In this document: positions 29,601-37,421 of the stretch, piece by piece
Numbering within the stretch: the first letter of the stretch is position 1
Layout of the letters: the number at the start of each line of letters is the position of its first letter
DNA from: Burkholderia sp. WP9
GTDB lineage: Bacteria > Pseudomonadota > Gammaproteobacteria > Burkholderiales > Burkholderiaceae
Reading direction: 5' to 3'
NCBI RefSeq assembly: GCF_900104795.1
Contig: NZ_FNTG01000001.1
Span: 744,001-808,000, forward strand
Length of the DNA: 64,000 nt
Position numbers and translations under genes: made by a program
Notes under the pieces: model-generated
Database searches by the model: none
Told to the model about the DNA's origin: nothing
The model's input: the letters and a program-made list of their open reading frames with translations, nothing else

Positions 29601-30390
29601 GGTGGCCTTGGAAATTGGCTACATGTCGTTCTTCGGGCGGGTAGAAACCATGTGGCCAGGGCTTCGTGAGGCCATGCGAACGCTTCTCCTAAGCGGGCAC
29701 CTGAAGCTTGCCAAAGAGCGCCGAAGCCGTGACATCCACACGTGGGAACAAACCGTGTTGAAACTACTGGAGGACAACGACGAGGAGTTCGCTCTCTTTC
29801 TGTCCCGGCAACTTGTGTCCTCGGCGGCTGAGGGAGTATCCGCATTCGATTTGCCCGAAGTCGTGGCAACTACTTTACTGCGTTCTCATGCAGAAACGGC
29901 ATGGCCTGTTTTCGCATCCGCGTTACTCGGGGAAGACGCGATGCAGGCATGGAACCTGAGCAGGTTTCTTGGTCGCGGAATGCGGGGCAGTGCAACAGAC
30001 GAGGCGTTTCCGCTCGCCAGTCTTGATGAAGGCGTCCTGGAGAACTGGCTTCGCGAGAATGCCGGCGCCGCTGAAAGGGCGGCTCGAATGGTTCGTCTCG
30101 TCGAGGCGAACGGCGATGCGCTTCAATGGACGAGGTTCGGTCGTCTTTTTATAGAGGAGTTCGGCCGGAACGCCGAAGTACTCGCTTCGGTTACCAGCAA
30201 CCTGATGTCAGGTGTTTCATGGGGGCCGAGGACCCCATTTTGGCAAAACCTTATCGCGATACTTGATGAGTTCGACAACTATCGATTGAAGCCGGTGAGA
30301 CATTGGGTGAAATCCTTCAAAGCGTCGTTGGTTGCCAATATTGCGGCCGAACAACGCGAAGCGGATGCCCGCTCAGTTGGTCGTTGGTGA
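26614..30390 (+). CDS. Avs-like STAND NTPase with N-terminal PD-(D/E)xK nuclease (1258 aa)
   Basis: Residues 1-150 form an Mrr/Cap4-like nuclease domain: GDGGVD at 50-55 and VFQCKAE at 76-82 supply the D...QxK catalytic pattern. A STAND-type NTPase follows, with a P-loop NGLPGLGKT near 228-236, a Walker B-like ILVVDN near 283-288, and a helical/winged region ending near RVRPHPLALRLC (about 468). The last ~750 residues are alpha-helical repeats without other motifs, as expected for a ligand-sensing arm. This architecture is that of Avs (AVAST) immune sensors, which bind conserved phage proteins and then degrade DNA. Which Avs class it belongs to, if any, cannot be told by eye. It starts 117 bases after hsdR. 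Confidence 0.7.
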   Translation: MHIFEISSEQVGRLTDGQLTSLLNRLLILEAEAHAIPVNNIEVGLNIRTGDGGVDASIRWEGELPMTRFLPAAHVVFQCKAEAMGPAKCAAELVTTSGTLKPLVAASLADGALYVLFTTDTANERQKRDRIAAMRAKLVELGHPNAPTARLFVWSSEDIARWANAYLPAIVYVQAVTGFTLLPGLKTWTEWNSTVARQWPYHSTRTSDDFIGALRRTLAVPRNAIRLNGLPGLGKTRLALEALGPYDDGPGLAPKIVYYDAEYAQTELTKHVFEWVRHGRSGILVVDNCRPDIHRTLQNEILAPTSKLSMLTIFSNPSEELRDTTQLILRPCSEPELAEVAKAHTAGMQDSDANKIAHLSGGFIFFVYLLCDAYSKRQGLDDVLVRPDELLRFLWGVEGAPNDEALRAIEACSIFESVDFHDGETGEAASVVEISKVEADGFYRYVQGFVQRGIIEQTGRFIRVRPHPLALRLCRNWWQGVLPKRALEIFNAIPETMVDALCERLRMLNTLPEAREVTAKLCEAAAPFGQAEVLYSVRGARIFRALAEVNPESACRSLHDIIEASSLEMLREDRAPRREWVWALTKLIFHRETYSLAADTLLRLALAENESFSNNATGTLVQTFQVALPGTEATLEERAILLEELFASDEPLTIELALSAADRALRGEYLTRTGGAEDQGSGPPLVDYEPTSFDEVCSYWRRVLASISASVANGRCTKELALPVFASHIRGFVRAGSDGLAGAIISMVKDWGVRPWEAGIDSVRDALRYDVAEAEAARIAMLNSWIADLVPANNDIPGQLLLYVSHPAWSDVTSELTDTTENQTGPTQRKVRELAELCASDFANWMPYLDGLFHGEQRLGFAFGTYLAPILAKCERNAFLEFVLRILKEANDTTTNISLLCGFAQATSDVDRSWTEWMVEQFLSDHDIQRYAVDILSSVSPNLNTLMRLVRLVKDGEVDASSLQRLAFGRSLQHLSASDISQLIVALGGLSDEAAWVALEIGYMSFFGRVETMWPGLREAMRTLLLSGHLKLAKERRSRDIHTWEQTVLKLLEDNDEEFALFLSRQLVSSAAEGVSAFDLPEVVATTLLRSHAETAWPVFASALLGEDAMQAWNLSRFLGRGMRGSATDEAFPLASLDEGVLENWLRENAGAAERAARMVRLVEANGDALQWTRFGRLFIEEFGRNAEVLASVTSNLMSGVSWGPRTPFWQNLIAILDEFDNYRLKPVRHWVKSFKASLVANIAAEQREADARSVGRW

Positions 30391-30464
30391 GAAACCGGGA
30401 AGGGCATTGCGCTCGAAGAACTGTCACGGGGGTATGTGGCTGTTTGCCCATAAGGCAGTCGAGT

Positions 30465-30884
30465 TCAAAGGCAAAATACCCCTGCCACCAGTCTCGGCCA
30501 CGCCTTCCGCAACCGCGCGGGCACTATATATGGAGCCCCCGGCGGCACCTCGCCGTCTTCCATTTCTCCGGCCGTCGGCGCCGGTTGATGCCACAGCTCT
30601 CGCTCCAGTTGCACCTGCTCGTAAAGCAGCGCCCACCGGTCGTGCAGCAGCTCGGGCGAACAGCTGGCCACATTTGCGAACAGGTCGGCTGCCTGAACTG
30701 ACCACGGCGCCGCGCCTTCCGGATGGTCGTCGGCGATGAGATTGGCGACAGCGCGGTCGAGCCACTCACGCAGGCTAAGTCCGCACGTTTGTGCCGACAC
30801 GATTGCTGCCGCCATGACTGCTGGTGACATATGCAGAACCGTTCGAATGCCGGGAGAGTTGGTGTCAAGGCAGGCTGTTTCCAT
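30465..30884 (-). CDS. Hypothetical plasmid-type protein (139 aa)
   Basis: The ATG at 30884 follows GGAGG (spacing ~11). It has an amphipathic N-terminal region (VMAAAIVSAQTCGLSLREWLDRAVANLIADD) that looks like a short ribbon/helix module, then a helix-rich middle and a Pro-rich C-terminal tail. It points back toward the defence genes and is the first gene of the plasmid-like block. The family is not recognised. An overlapping frame on the same strand is judged to be a shadow because it lacks a ribosome binding site. Confidence 0.5.
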   Translation of the reverse strand: METACLDTNSPGIRTVLHMSPAVMAAAIVSAQTCGLSLREWLDRAVANLIADDHPEGAAPWSVQAADLFANVASCSPELLHDRWALLYEQVQLERELWHQPAPTAGEMEDGEVPPGAPYIVPARLRKAWPRLVAGVFCL

Positions 30885-31035
30885 ATTCCGAATGACCTCC
30901 GTCGTTTAGCTGACGGTCGCAGGATGGCTTAGCGGCGCAGGATTTGCACGCAGTTTTTGTTACCAAATTCCGACGGGTGACTACACGAGATGAGTTCGGT
31001 CGTGGCGGCTGGGCCAATTCGTGAGGTCATTCAAA

Positions 31036-31221
31036 ATGGGTCGTGAGGGTATTACGCCGGCGGATGTGGTGCGTGCGTGCGTTGCGTTGCGAAAGCAGCG
31101 CCGTCGGATGGGGTTGAGGAATGTGAGGCTCGAACTTGGAAGAGGCAGCTACCGCACGATAGGTAAGCATCTAAGATTGCTGGCCTTTCGGGAGTTGGAC
31201 CGGTCGCGCCAACGAACATAA
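31036..31221 (+). CDS. Small KfrA N-terminal-like DNA-binding protein (61 aa)
   Basis: The ATG at 31036 gives MGREGITPADVVRACVALRKQ, then RNVRLELGRGSYRTIGKHLRLL. This is the KfrA_N pattern (helix, then VR-LGRGS-TI turn, then recognition helix) found at the N-terminus of plasmid partition-associated KfrA proteins. The long coiled-coil that follows in full KfrA is missing, so this is either a stand-alone DNA-binding module or a truncated gene. It supports a plasmid origin of this block. Confidence 0.5.
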   Translation: MGREGITPADVVRACVALRKQRRRMGLRNVRLELGRGSYRTIGKHLRLLAFRELDRSRQRT

Positions 31222-31489
31222 TGTCGTTTGGTAAGTAATGAGGCAACCCCAGTTGGCATGGCGCTGGTTGCGGCGCTATATAAGATAATTCCCGGCTGCA
31301 TCCGGCGAATCCATTCCGTTCGACATGCAGTCCTGGGTGCTTGTTTGGCGGCCGATGCAGCGGCCGCTTTTCTTCGGTCGCGGTCGACAGGCGCGCCTCA
31401 GCCGTTCGCGAAGTCTATGGAGCAGAGAATTGTCAGGCAAATAAAACAGTAGTACTATATAAATTATCACTACTGTGCTGCCGCATGCC

Positions 31490-31630
31490 ATGCTACAAAT
31501 CGTAATCGAAAACCGTGACCTGCTCATCGTTCTGGGCTTCTGCACACTAATGTTTGGGCTGCTGTTTCCGGAGACCTTCGGCAATGGCAATGCGGAATTC
31601 TATAAGCAGCTCGAGCGCGAAAGCCGCTAA
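31490..31630 (+). CDS. Small single-pass membrane protein (46 aa)
   Basis: The ATG at 31490 begins MLQIVIENRD, followed by one transmembrane segment (LLIVLGFCTLMFGLLF, residues 11-26) and a polar C-terminus ending LERESR. A strong terminator follows within 25 bases, which supports a real transcript. No good Shine-Dalgarno site is seen, and a TATATAAATTATCA AT-rich tract ~25 bases upstream may be the promoter. Function unknown. Confidence 0.45.
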   Translation: MLQIVIENRDLLIVLGFCTLMFGLLFPETFGNGNAEFYKQLERESR

Positions 31631-31650
31631 CCGCGTCTTGCTGTCAATAC

Positions 31651-31676
31651 GCCCCGCCACGCGCGGGGCTTTCGTT
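31651..31676 (+). terminator. Intrinsic terminator
   Basis: GCCCCGC-CACGC-GCGGGGC followed by TTTCGTTT. Confidence 0.8.
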
Positions 31677-31890
31677 TATCCGTGATTCGTGGATTCCTGC
31701 TGGTGACGGGGGCGCAACCATAAAAATATCTTCTGCCGCGGAAGCAACTCGTCGGCAAAAGTCTGCTTGCTAGACTTAGTACGTAGCTGCCGACAGGGCT
31801 ACGTCGGTGCGACGGCATCGATAACCAACCGCCCTTCGGTCGCTCCGCCGAAGGGCGGGGCACATAAGGGCATCCCCGGAGAGGCAAGAC

Positions 31891-32241
31891 ATGCAAGCAG
31901 CAAATCTGGCAGCACTGCCGTTGGCAGCGAAAGTCGCGATTCTGGTTCTCGTCATCGTGGCCATGCAGCACACAACGCGAGAAGTCATCACACTCCATCG
32001 TCAGGGCTTCTTAAAAGCAGCACCGACGGCGATAGTGACCCTGTGCGCGATGCTCGTTACGTACCAAATCGGCGGCATCATCGGCGCGTCCTTCGGTGGT
32101 TTCGCAGCACTGCTGGGTCTGATTACCGCCGGTGGCATCCGACGCACGGCAGCCATTTTGGCAGCACGTCGCGCCGCGATGCGCACACAGTGGCAGGCCA
32201 TGTTTGCAGCAGCGGAGCGCGCGAAGGCCGCAAAGCACTGA
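31891..32241 (+). CDS. Small membrane protein (116 aa)
   Basis: The start follows CCGGAGAGG. It has three hydrophobic segments (about residues 11-25, 43-58 and 60-82, the last Gly-rich: GGIIGASFGGFAALLGLITAGG) and a cytoplasm-type basic helix at the C-terminus. An intrinsic terminator lies 20 bases after the stop. Small membrane proteins like this occur in plasmid transfer regions and in phages; no specific family is recognised. Confidence 0.6.
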   Translation: MQAANLAALPLAAKVAILVLVIVAMQHTTREVITLHRQGFLKAAPTAIVTLCAMLVTYQIGGIIGASFGGFAALLGLITAGGIRRTAAILAARRAAMRTQWQAMFAAAERAKAAKH

Positions 32242-32260
32242 CCCCCTGATTTTGATTCCA

Positions 32261-32284
32261 AAGCCCGGTTCGCCGGGCTTCTTA
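32261..32284 (+). terminator. Intrinsic terminator
   Basis: AAGCCCGG-TTCG-CCGGGCTT, a perfect 8-bp stem with a UUCG tetraloop. It may serve both the plus-strand gene before it and the minus-strand gene after it. Confidence 0.8.
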
Positions 32285-32305
32285 TTCCGCTGTGTAAAGC
32301 AGACT

Positions 32306-32500
32306 TTAGGCTGACGCTGCGCGGAAGGTGTCCAGCAGCGGCTTAGCGCCGCGTTCGCGCGCCAGGCGACACGCGACCATTTTTGCGTGCACCACCTCGC
32401 GCGTTTCGAAAATGTCGCTGTCCACGAAACCGTCCGGACCCTTGAAGCTGCATTCGAACCGCCGCAGGCGTTTCTTTGAAATGCGATGCCGCTGGCCCAT
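32306..32500 (-). CDS. Hypothetical basic protein (64 aa)
   Basis: The preferred start is ATG 32500 (MGQRHRISKKRLRRFECSF), since the upstream extension to 32602 looks atypical. A basic N-terminus is followed by GPDGFVDSDIFETREVVHAKMVACRLARERG, which reads like a compact alpha/beta protein. No known motif. It diverges from the rep gene at 32689. Confidence 0.45.
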   Translation of the reverse strand: MGQRHRISKKRLRRFECSFKGPDGFVDSDIFETREVVHAKMVACRLARERGAKPLLDTFRAASA

Positions 32501-32688
32501 TTTCGCGTTCGTTGCCGACGATTTCAATGGTTTCCCAATGCACGACAGAGCTTTTTTCCTGTGCAGCAAAGGCAAAAGCCCGCTGGGCGTCGCACGCATC
32601 ATGTGACAGCGTGTGCGTATTTTGCCGGGTGCTGTTTTTTTTGAGGTCGCTATAGAAGCTATAACCCGCTCTCAACGGACGCTCTCAA

Positions 32689-34224
32689 ATGAACACCCAG
32701 TACACCTACACCGCCGCGCAGTTCGCAACGTTCCCGGCCGGCGACATCGCCGACATGTTCGAGCTGGACGCAGACTTTTTCTCCGCCTTCACGCCGGCGA
32801 ACGTGCGGGCGTGGGTGAAAGCAAACAAGAGCATGTTTGCCCGCATTCAGCTTCGCGACACGCTGCGCGACTGGGCCAGCCGTTGCGTTGGACACGACGA
32901 GAAGCAGGAGTGGACCGGCTTTGCCGACAAATTGACCGCGTACAGCTGGCTATACACGCTGTCGGACTTGGTTGACGCAGGCATTCAGGGATTCGACCTC
33001 GACCGTCCTCTTATCGGTGAAATCGCGCCCCCTGTTGACAAGGAAGCTGAGCGCAAGGCCGAGGAAGCAACAGCTGCTGAAGCATCCGGCGAGCGTGCTC
33101 GCAAATGCGCCCGGTTCCTGCGTGCGGAAGCGCGCAACGCACCGGGCACGCTAGTCTGTGAAGCTGTCGACGTCGACGACGACTTTGACCCGATGCCGCC
33201 AGCACCGGCTCCGGCCCCTGTGCGCGAAGAGCGCCAACCGGTGCAAGCTGCTGCCTTCGACCTTGAGGACATACCGTCCGAGGATTTACTGGAAGGCTCG
33301 GAGCAGCTCGCGCAGCACAAGAGCGTTGCGGACCTGTTCCTGCCGACAGCGCGGCCGACGCATCTCACACTGCCGCACATCATTATGCGGAGCCCGTTGA
33401 TTTTCACGGGTGCCCGCAATGCGAAGCGGACGAAATACACGAAAGAGGCGCCCATGCGCATTGACCGCGTGTCCGGCTTTAAATCTGGCACCGTCGAGAT
33501 GTTGTACATCGGCGAAGAACTGCGCACCTCGGACATGGAAACCTACGCGCACATCCTGCGCCTTGCAGCCACCGTGCCGCTGGGCCAGCGTCTGCCGACA
33601 GTCAAGGTTCTCGACCTGCTGCGCAAAATCGGCCGCGACAAAAGCACGCCGGCGCTGCGGTCCCTCGTGGAGCAGCTGCAGCGTCTGCGGAATGCGGAGA
33701 TTCAACTGTGGACATCGGACAAGGCTGTAATCGAAAGCTGGTGCGCCCTGTTTCCGGACGAGCAGCTTTTCAAGCGCGCCGGCGTGGCAGGCGTGAAGGT
33801 GTCCTTTAAGCTGCTCGGCGACCTCGTGGAGACGAAGACGGAAAAAGGTAACACCGTTGAGTTTTCTACCGAAATCAGCCGCTACGCTCGCGTGTTCTTT
33901 GGTCAGAAGTTGAGCAGCTGGTACAGCGAGAGCATCTATCGCGAGCTGTCAGATATGGGTAAGCGTCTGTTTCTGTTTTACCAGTCGCACGACGGTTCGT
34001 ACGATTTCACTTTCGATGACCTCGTCGAGTATCTCGGCGCGCAAGGCAGCCGCGATACTTTCCGCGAGACGCTCAAGGACGCACATGACGACCTGAAAAA
34101 AGCCTGCTTCATTAAGGGCTGGGCGCTGAAGGCAAGCGCAAGCCGCAACGGACTGAAAGCTTACGTGCTGGAAGGTCTGACGACGAAGCGCGCTGCCCGC
34201 GAACTCGAGACCGCCGGCCTCTAA
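32689..34224 (+). CDS. Plasmid replication initiator, TrfA-like (511 aa)
   Basis: The N-terminal ~190 residues are specific to this protein, with a Pro/Ala-rich linker (PMPPAPAPAPVREE, about 169-182). The C-terminal part from about residue 225 has the TrfA-like two winged-helix layout: IMRSPLIFTGARNAKR, then IGEELRTSDMETYAHILRLA, then LPTVKVLDLLRKIGRDKSTPALRSLVEQLQRLRNAEIQL, and a second winged helix with FFGQKLSSWYSESIYRELSDMGKRLFLFYQSH. Such proteins bind iterons to open the origin. A 12-bp iteron array lies 240 bases downstream. The upstream leader ends CTCTCAA just before the ATG, as in other genes of this block. Confidence 0.8.
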   Translation: MNTQYTYTAAQFATFPAGDIADMFELDADFFSAFTPANVRAWVKANKSMFARIQLRDTLRDWASRCVGHDEKQEWTGFADKLTAYSWLYTLSDLVDAGIQGFDLDRPLIGEIAPPVDKEAERKAEEATAAEASGERARKCARFLRAEARNAPGTLVCEAVDVDDDFDPMPPAPAPAPVREERQPVQAAAFDLEDIPSEDLLEGSEQLAQHKSVADLFLPTARPTHLTLPHIIMRSPLIFTGARNAKRTKYTKEAPMRIDRVSGFKSGTVEMLYIGEELRTSDMETYAHILRLAATVPLGQRLPTVKVLDLLRKIGRDKSTPALRSLVEQLQRLRNAEIQLWTSDKAVIESWCALFPDEQLFKRAGVAGVKVSFKLLGDLVETKTEKGNTVEFSTEISRYARVFFGQKLSSWYSESIYRELSDMGKRLFLFYQSHDGSYDFTFDDLVEYLGAQGSRDTFRETLKDAHDDLKKACFIKGWALKASASRNGLKAYVLEGLTTKRAARELETAGL

Positions 34225-34230
34225 TAAATA

Positions 34231-34250
34231 GGCCCCTCACCGGGGCCTTC
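34231..34250 (+). terminator. Intrinsic terminator of rep
   Basis: GGCCCC-TCACC-GGGGCC followed by TTC; the T-run is short. Confidence 0.6.
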
Positions 34251-34408
34251 AGACTGCTGACGAACCCCACGTTTTTCGGAGCGTGAGGTTTTGTTTTTCA
34301 GGCCAGGCGGGTGGCGGCGTGAAGCGCGAGTTTTGGGTCAATCAAGGCCACGAGGGCACTGATGAGCCGCTGCAGACAGCCGTAAGCCGCTTCTGCCCAA
34401 GTGAGGGC

Positions 34409-34524
34409 GGTGTATTTTTGCCCGGTTACAGGCAAGCCAAGGCCGGTGTATTTTGCCCGCTCACGGTGTAATGACCAGTGTAAAGACCGGTGTACTGACC
34501 GGTGTATTGACGGCGAAATACACT
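34409..34524 (+). repeat. Origin iterons: GGTGTA-type tandem repeats
   Basis: At 34465-34512 four units of exactly 12 bp follow each other: GGTGTAATGACC, AGTGTAAAGACC, GGTGTACTGACC, GGTGTATTGACG. Two further GGTGTATTTT(T)GCCCG units lie at 34409 and 34445, and an inverted copy (AATACACTC) at 34516-34524. Tandem repeats of this size behind a TrfA-like gene are what an iteron-type origin looks like. The AT-rich AATAAAATCAA next to them could be the melting site. Confidence 0.75.
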
Positions 34525-34546
34525 CAATAAAATCAACGACGTAACT

Positions 34547-34581
34547 CCTCCTTAACATATAACAGATAACAGTTAAGGAGG
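34547..34581. repeat. 10-bp inverted repeat next to the iterons
   Basis: CCTCCTTAAC at 34547-34556 and GTTAAGGAGG at 34572-34581, separated by 15 AT-rich bases. It could be a hairpin at the origin or an operator. The rest of the rep-to-34950 gap (34582-34949) contains no gene that I believe. Confidence 0.7.
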
Positions 34582-34949
34582 GCCGGGCCTTTAGCCCGTC
34601 CAAGGAAGCCTCCTCTTTATCCCTTGTAAAAGCTTTGGTACGCAAGGGTGCACACCGCGCGCAACCCTTTAGCTTTAAGAAAGAGAAGAGGGCTTCGTAC
34701 TCCAGTGGGGCTTTCTTCCTGGGCTGCATGGGAGAGGGTTTGAAGGGCCCGCGCAGAGACGGGCGTTTGTGGTGTGCATAGCGCGCCGGCAGCCAACGGC
34801 AGGGAAGGGCTGGCACGACACCTCGCCCTCCGCTACGCAGGCCCGTTCCTGCGCGCTCACCGCGCGCCCTGCCGCATATCCCTCGCGCCTCAATTCCGCA
34901 GCGGCAGCTTCGCACTACACGCCACACCTTCCCCTCTTAAACCGAAACC

Positions 34950-35555
34950 GTGGCAAACACAAACATTACCATTGTCGACGCGTCGTCCATCCTCATCGGC
35001 GCGCGTGACCCTGACACCGGCGTCGTTGGCGAGCTGCGCGATATCGGCCTGTCGACGGCTTTTAAGGCCGCCTTGACCGCCGACACGAAGCAATTGAAAT
35101 CGGCAAAGGGTGACGTGATTCAGTCGATTCAGTTGACGCCGACGGCGACTGTGTCAATTGACCTTCGCGACATTACCGAAGACAACTTAGCGCTCGGCCT
35201 GGGCGGCGAAGTTATCCCGGTGACGGAGGCGACCGGCAAGACGAAGTCGATTGCATCGGCCACGGGCCGAAACCGGCTCATCACATCGGCAGTGCAGGGC
35301 TGCCAGACGGGCCTCGGGCTTGAGCCCTGTTCGACGGTCACGGCGACTGTGCAGTACGCACCGGTGGCGAATTACACCCCCGGCAGTGGGTCGCTCAAGA
35401 GCCTGCCCACTACGTACACGACGACGTCCGGCAGCTTCGCAATTACGAACGCTATCCCCGCCGGCGTACTCGTCATGCAGTGCACCCTCAAGGGCGTGAG
35501 CCCTACTGGAGGGACCGCCTCTTGCACCTTTGCGTGGCAGCGTCCGGCCTCGTAA
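34950..35555 (+). CDS. Phage tail-tube-like protein (201 aa)
   Basis: Begins MANTNITIVDASSILIG. In the middle, KSAKGDVIQSIQLTPTATVSIDLRDITEDNLALGLGG (about residues 50-87) has the tail-tube pattern: repeated beta strands, then the helix ENLALAL-G found in phage tail-tube proteins. The second half is Ser/Thr/Gly-rich and beta-type, with four Cys. The gene ends at an intrinsic terminator and has no clear ribosome binding site. It sits in a replicon block next to a lysozyme-like pseudogene, so it may be a relic of a phage-plasmid. The similarity is short and should be taken as tentative. Confidence 0.45.
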   Translation: MANTNITIVDASSILIGARDPDTGVVGELRDIGLSTAFKAALTADTKQLKSAKGDVIQSIQLTPTATVSIDLRDITEDNLALGLGGEVIPVTEATGKTKSIASATGRNRLITSAVQGCQTGLGLEPCSTVTATVQYAPVANYTPGSGSLKSLPTTYTTTSGSFAITNAIPAGVLVMQCTLKGVSPTGGTASCTFAWQRPAS

Positions 35556-35584
35556 TCGCATCGCGGCGGCAGCCATGCACTAGA

Positions 35585-35611
35585 CCCCGGGTTAAATACA
35601 CCGGGGTTTTT
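35585..35611 (+). terminator. Intrinsic terminator containing a GGTGTATTTA box (reverse)
   Basis: CCCCGG-N10-CCGGGG followed by TTTTT. Read on the minus strand, the loop and stem spell GGTGTATTTAACCCG, the same box as in the origin. Confidence 0.75.
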
Positions 35612-35613
35612 CT

Positions 35614-36073
35614 TTGCCATTCACTGCTACACACACCGTATCCGACGCAGGCGTCGACATGCGCGCGTCGTGGAAATCGTTTCGTCAAACGCCTTATCGC
35701 GACAGCGCTGGCATTTGGACCATCGGCATCGGCCATGCCCAACGGAATTACCATCCAATCCCTGACGCTCGACCAGGGAAAAGCGCAGCTTGCACAGGAC
35801 CTGTTGCCCGTGACCAATGCAATTAACGCGAATGTCGTAGTGGCCTTGTCGCAGTTCCAGTTCGACGCGCTCGCGATTTTTATTTACAACGTCGGCCTCT
35901 GCGCGTTCCGTTCGAGCACGCTTTTGCGCGAACTTAACGCAGGCGATTACGCCGGCGGGGCCGCTCAATTCGCGGCGTGGAACAAGGCAGGCGGGGTGGT
36001 TTCGCCAGGCCTCGTGCACCGCCGCGCGGCCGAATGCTCGCTCTTCCAGTGCGGGCAGTACACGCAAAACTAA
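35614..36073 (+). pseudogene. T4-type lysozyme (GH24), frameshifted and lacking the catalytic Glu
   Basis: The first part (from TTG 35614 or ATG 35659) reads YRDSAGIWTIGIGHA, then the frame is lost in a CCC run at about 35738-35740. In the +1 frame the typical continuation appears: NGITIQSLTLDQGKAQLAQDL, ALSQFQFDALAIFIYNVG, STLLRELNAGDY, WNKAGG. Removing one C joins the two frames perfectly. In addition, the usual FEG-F motif with the catalytic Glu is replaced by SWKSF. The gene is therefore non-functional twice over, or it is a lysozyme-fold protein with a sequencing error. It is distinct from the intact lysozyme at 53662. Confidence 0.7.
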
Positions 36074-36649
36074 AAGCCACGCGCGGTGTATTTTGCCCCG
36101 CAGGGCAGAGCGCACCTGAAGCCACCCTCCGGAGGGACCACGAGCCCTCCGCGTGTCTGCCGCTTACCCGCTACCAGCGGGACCAGCGCCGCTGGACCAG
36201 ACCCCCTGTTTATTTGGCTGTTAAAACGACCTAAACAGGGGCTTCCTACAGCCTCCGCTTGCTACCACTGCTCGCCGCGCCTTCACACATGGCGCCTGTG
36301 GGTATATTCCCTTGCGCGCTCCGAGCCACTCCTTCGGCTCAGCGGCCGGGGAGGGAACTACGCTTTCTGGCACGGGACAACGTCGGACCTGAGCGGCCCT
36401 CCCTTGTTTTCAATTTACCCCGCACACCTAAAGCCAAGCCACACCCACCCCTTGTTTTCATTTAACCCCCAACTGCGCCTCTTTCCCACGCCCGGTGTAT
36501 TTAGCCCGTCCTTATAAAACTGATAGCTAGACACATCCTTCGTGCGAGCAATCCCAAAGGCAACTCAAACGGGGTTGCTATATAGGAAATATGAAGCACT
36601 TTTCGAACTCGCCTTGCAATTAAATTTTTGAACCGAGGGAACACCACGA
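36074..36649. promoter_or_regulatory. Gene-free regulatory stretch with dyads and repeats
   Basis: It contains a GGTGTATTTTGCCCCG box (36084), a palindrome CCAGCG-C-CGCTGG (36183-36195), a 10-bp inverted repeat CCCCTGTTTA/TAAACAGGGG (36203-36241), two CCCTTGTTTTCA direct repeats (36401 and 36449) and a promoter-like module at 36494-36530. No credible coding frame is seen. It may be a second origin or partition region. Confidence 0.5.
36494..36530 (+). promoter_or_regulatory. GGTGTATTTAGCC / TTATAAAAC module, copy 1
   Basis: GGTGTATTTAGCCCG, then TTATAAAAC and TGATAGCTAG. The same order and spacing of elements recurs at 38035-38075, upstream of another small gene. The second half looks like a promoter -10 region with a short TAGCTA dyad. 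The next gene starts at 36650. Confidence 0.55.
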
Positions 36650-36913
36650 ATGAACCAGGCTATTTCCACCGTTGCGCACAAACACATGCCCGTCGTGCTC
36701 AGCGACGGTACGCGAACCAGTGTCTCGATTCCGACGGAGCTGTACACCGACTATGTGCGCCGTATGGGTGGCGACCCGCTCGCTTTTCGTACGCAGCTCA
36801 ACGAAGCTGCGCTGTCGGCAAAACCCCGCCTCGGTGTGACGCGCTCGCTGGCTGTGCGCCTTGCGCTGGATGAACGCATCGAGCAACTGAAAACAGCGGC
36901 GGCCGCCGCGTAA
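36650..36913 (+). CDS. Small hypothetical protein (87 aa)
   Basis: The ATG at 36650 follows GAGGGAACACC. Begins MNQAISTVAHKHMPVVLSDGTRTSVSIPTELY, a strand-rich start, then helices ending RLALDERIEQLKTAAAAA. It resembles ribbon-type plasmid control proteins: strand VSIPTELYTDYVRRMGG, then helix. The family is not certain. It is followed by another small gene after 80 bases. Confidence 0.5.
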   Translation: MNQAISTVAHKHMPVVLSDGTRTSVSIPTELYTDYVRRMGGDPLAFRTQLNEAALSAKPRLGVTRSLAVRLALDERIEQLKTAAAAA

Positions 36914-36993
36914 TGCGCAGCTGATTACACAAACGCGGCACCAACGCGTGCCGCTACCTGCAAACACAAGACATATAAAAGGCTCTCTCTCAA

Positions 36994-37191
36994 ATGTCCT
37001 CAAAAATCTACATTGACACGCTGCTGGTTAAAGCAGGCTCGACGTCCGGGGTGTACCTGCAAGGCGAAGTCAAAGGCGAAACGGTGTACATGCCGCTAAC
37101 GGTGGACGGAGCACGGCAGATTGCCGCCGATTTGCACCGCGCCGCGGCCGCCGTCGAAGCACTGCCACTGCGAGACCGCGCCGTACACTGA
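36994..37191 (+). CDS. Small hypothetical protein (65 aa)
   Basis: Starts directly after the leader GGCTCTCTCTCAA, with a TATAAAA tract 20 bases upstream. The protein has a beta-rich first half (KIYIDTLLVKAG, VYLQGEVKGETVYMPL) and one C-terminal helix. No family is recognised. A strong intrinsic terminator lies 26 bases after the stop, which supports a real transcript. Confidence 0.5.
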   Translation: MSSKIYIDTLLVKAGSTSGVYLQGEVKGETVYMPLTVDGARQIAADLHRAAAAVEALPLRDRAVH

Positions 37192-37217
37192 ACTCGGTCT
37201 CGTGCAACGTCAACATC

Positions 37218-37239
37218 GCCCGCTCACGCGGGCTTTTTT
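37218..37239 (+). terminator. Intrinsic terminator
   Basis: GCCCGC-TCAC-GCGGGC followed by TTTTTT. Confidence 0.85.
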
Positions 37240-37421
37240 GTTGGCAGCGAGCGGTGCTCGCTGCGATTTGCGCCGGGGGCGGTGTCTCAAGTGCACGGGG
37301 TATGCGTAGCGGCGCACACCGCAGCTCGCCGTGAAAAGCCGGTATGCCCGCGCGATACCCGGTGTTCCTACCCGTGCCACGCCCCTCCAGATACGGACCA
37401 CTTTGTGAGCAAGGCATGGGG

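Noticed and set aside
34298..34927. A 209-codon minus-strand frame across the origin
   Set aside because: It runs through the iterons and the inverted repeat; composition is Arg/Cys-rich and not protein-like.
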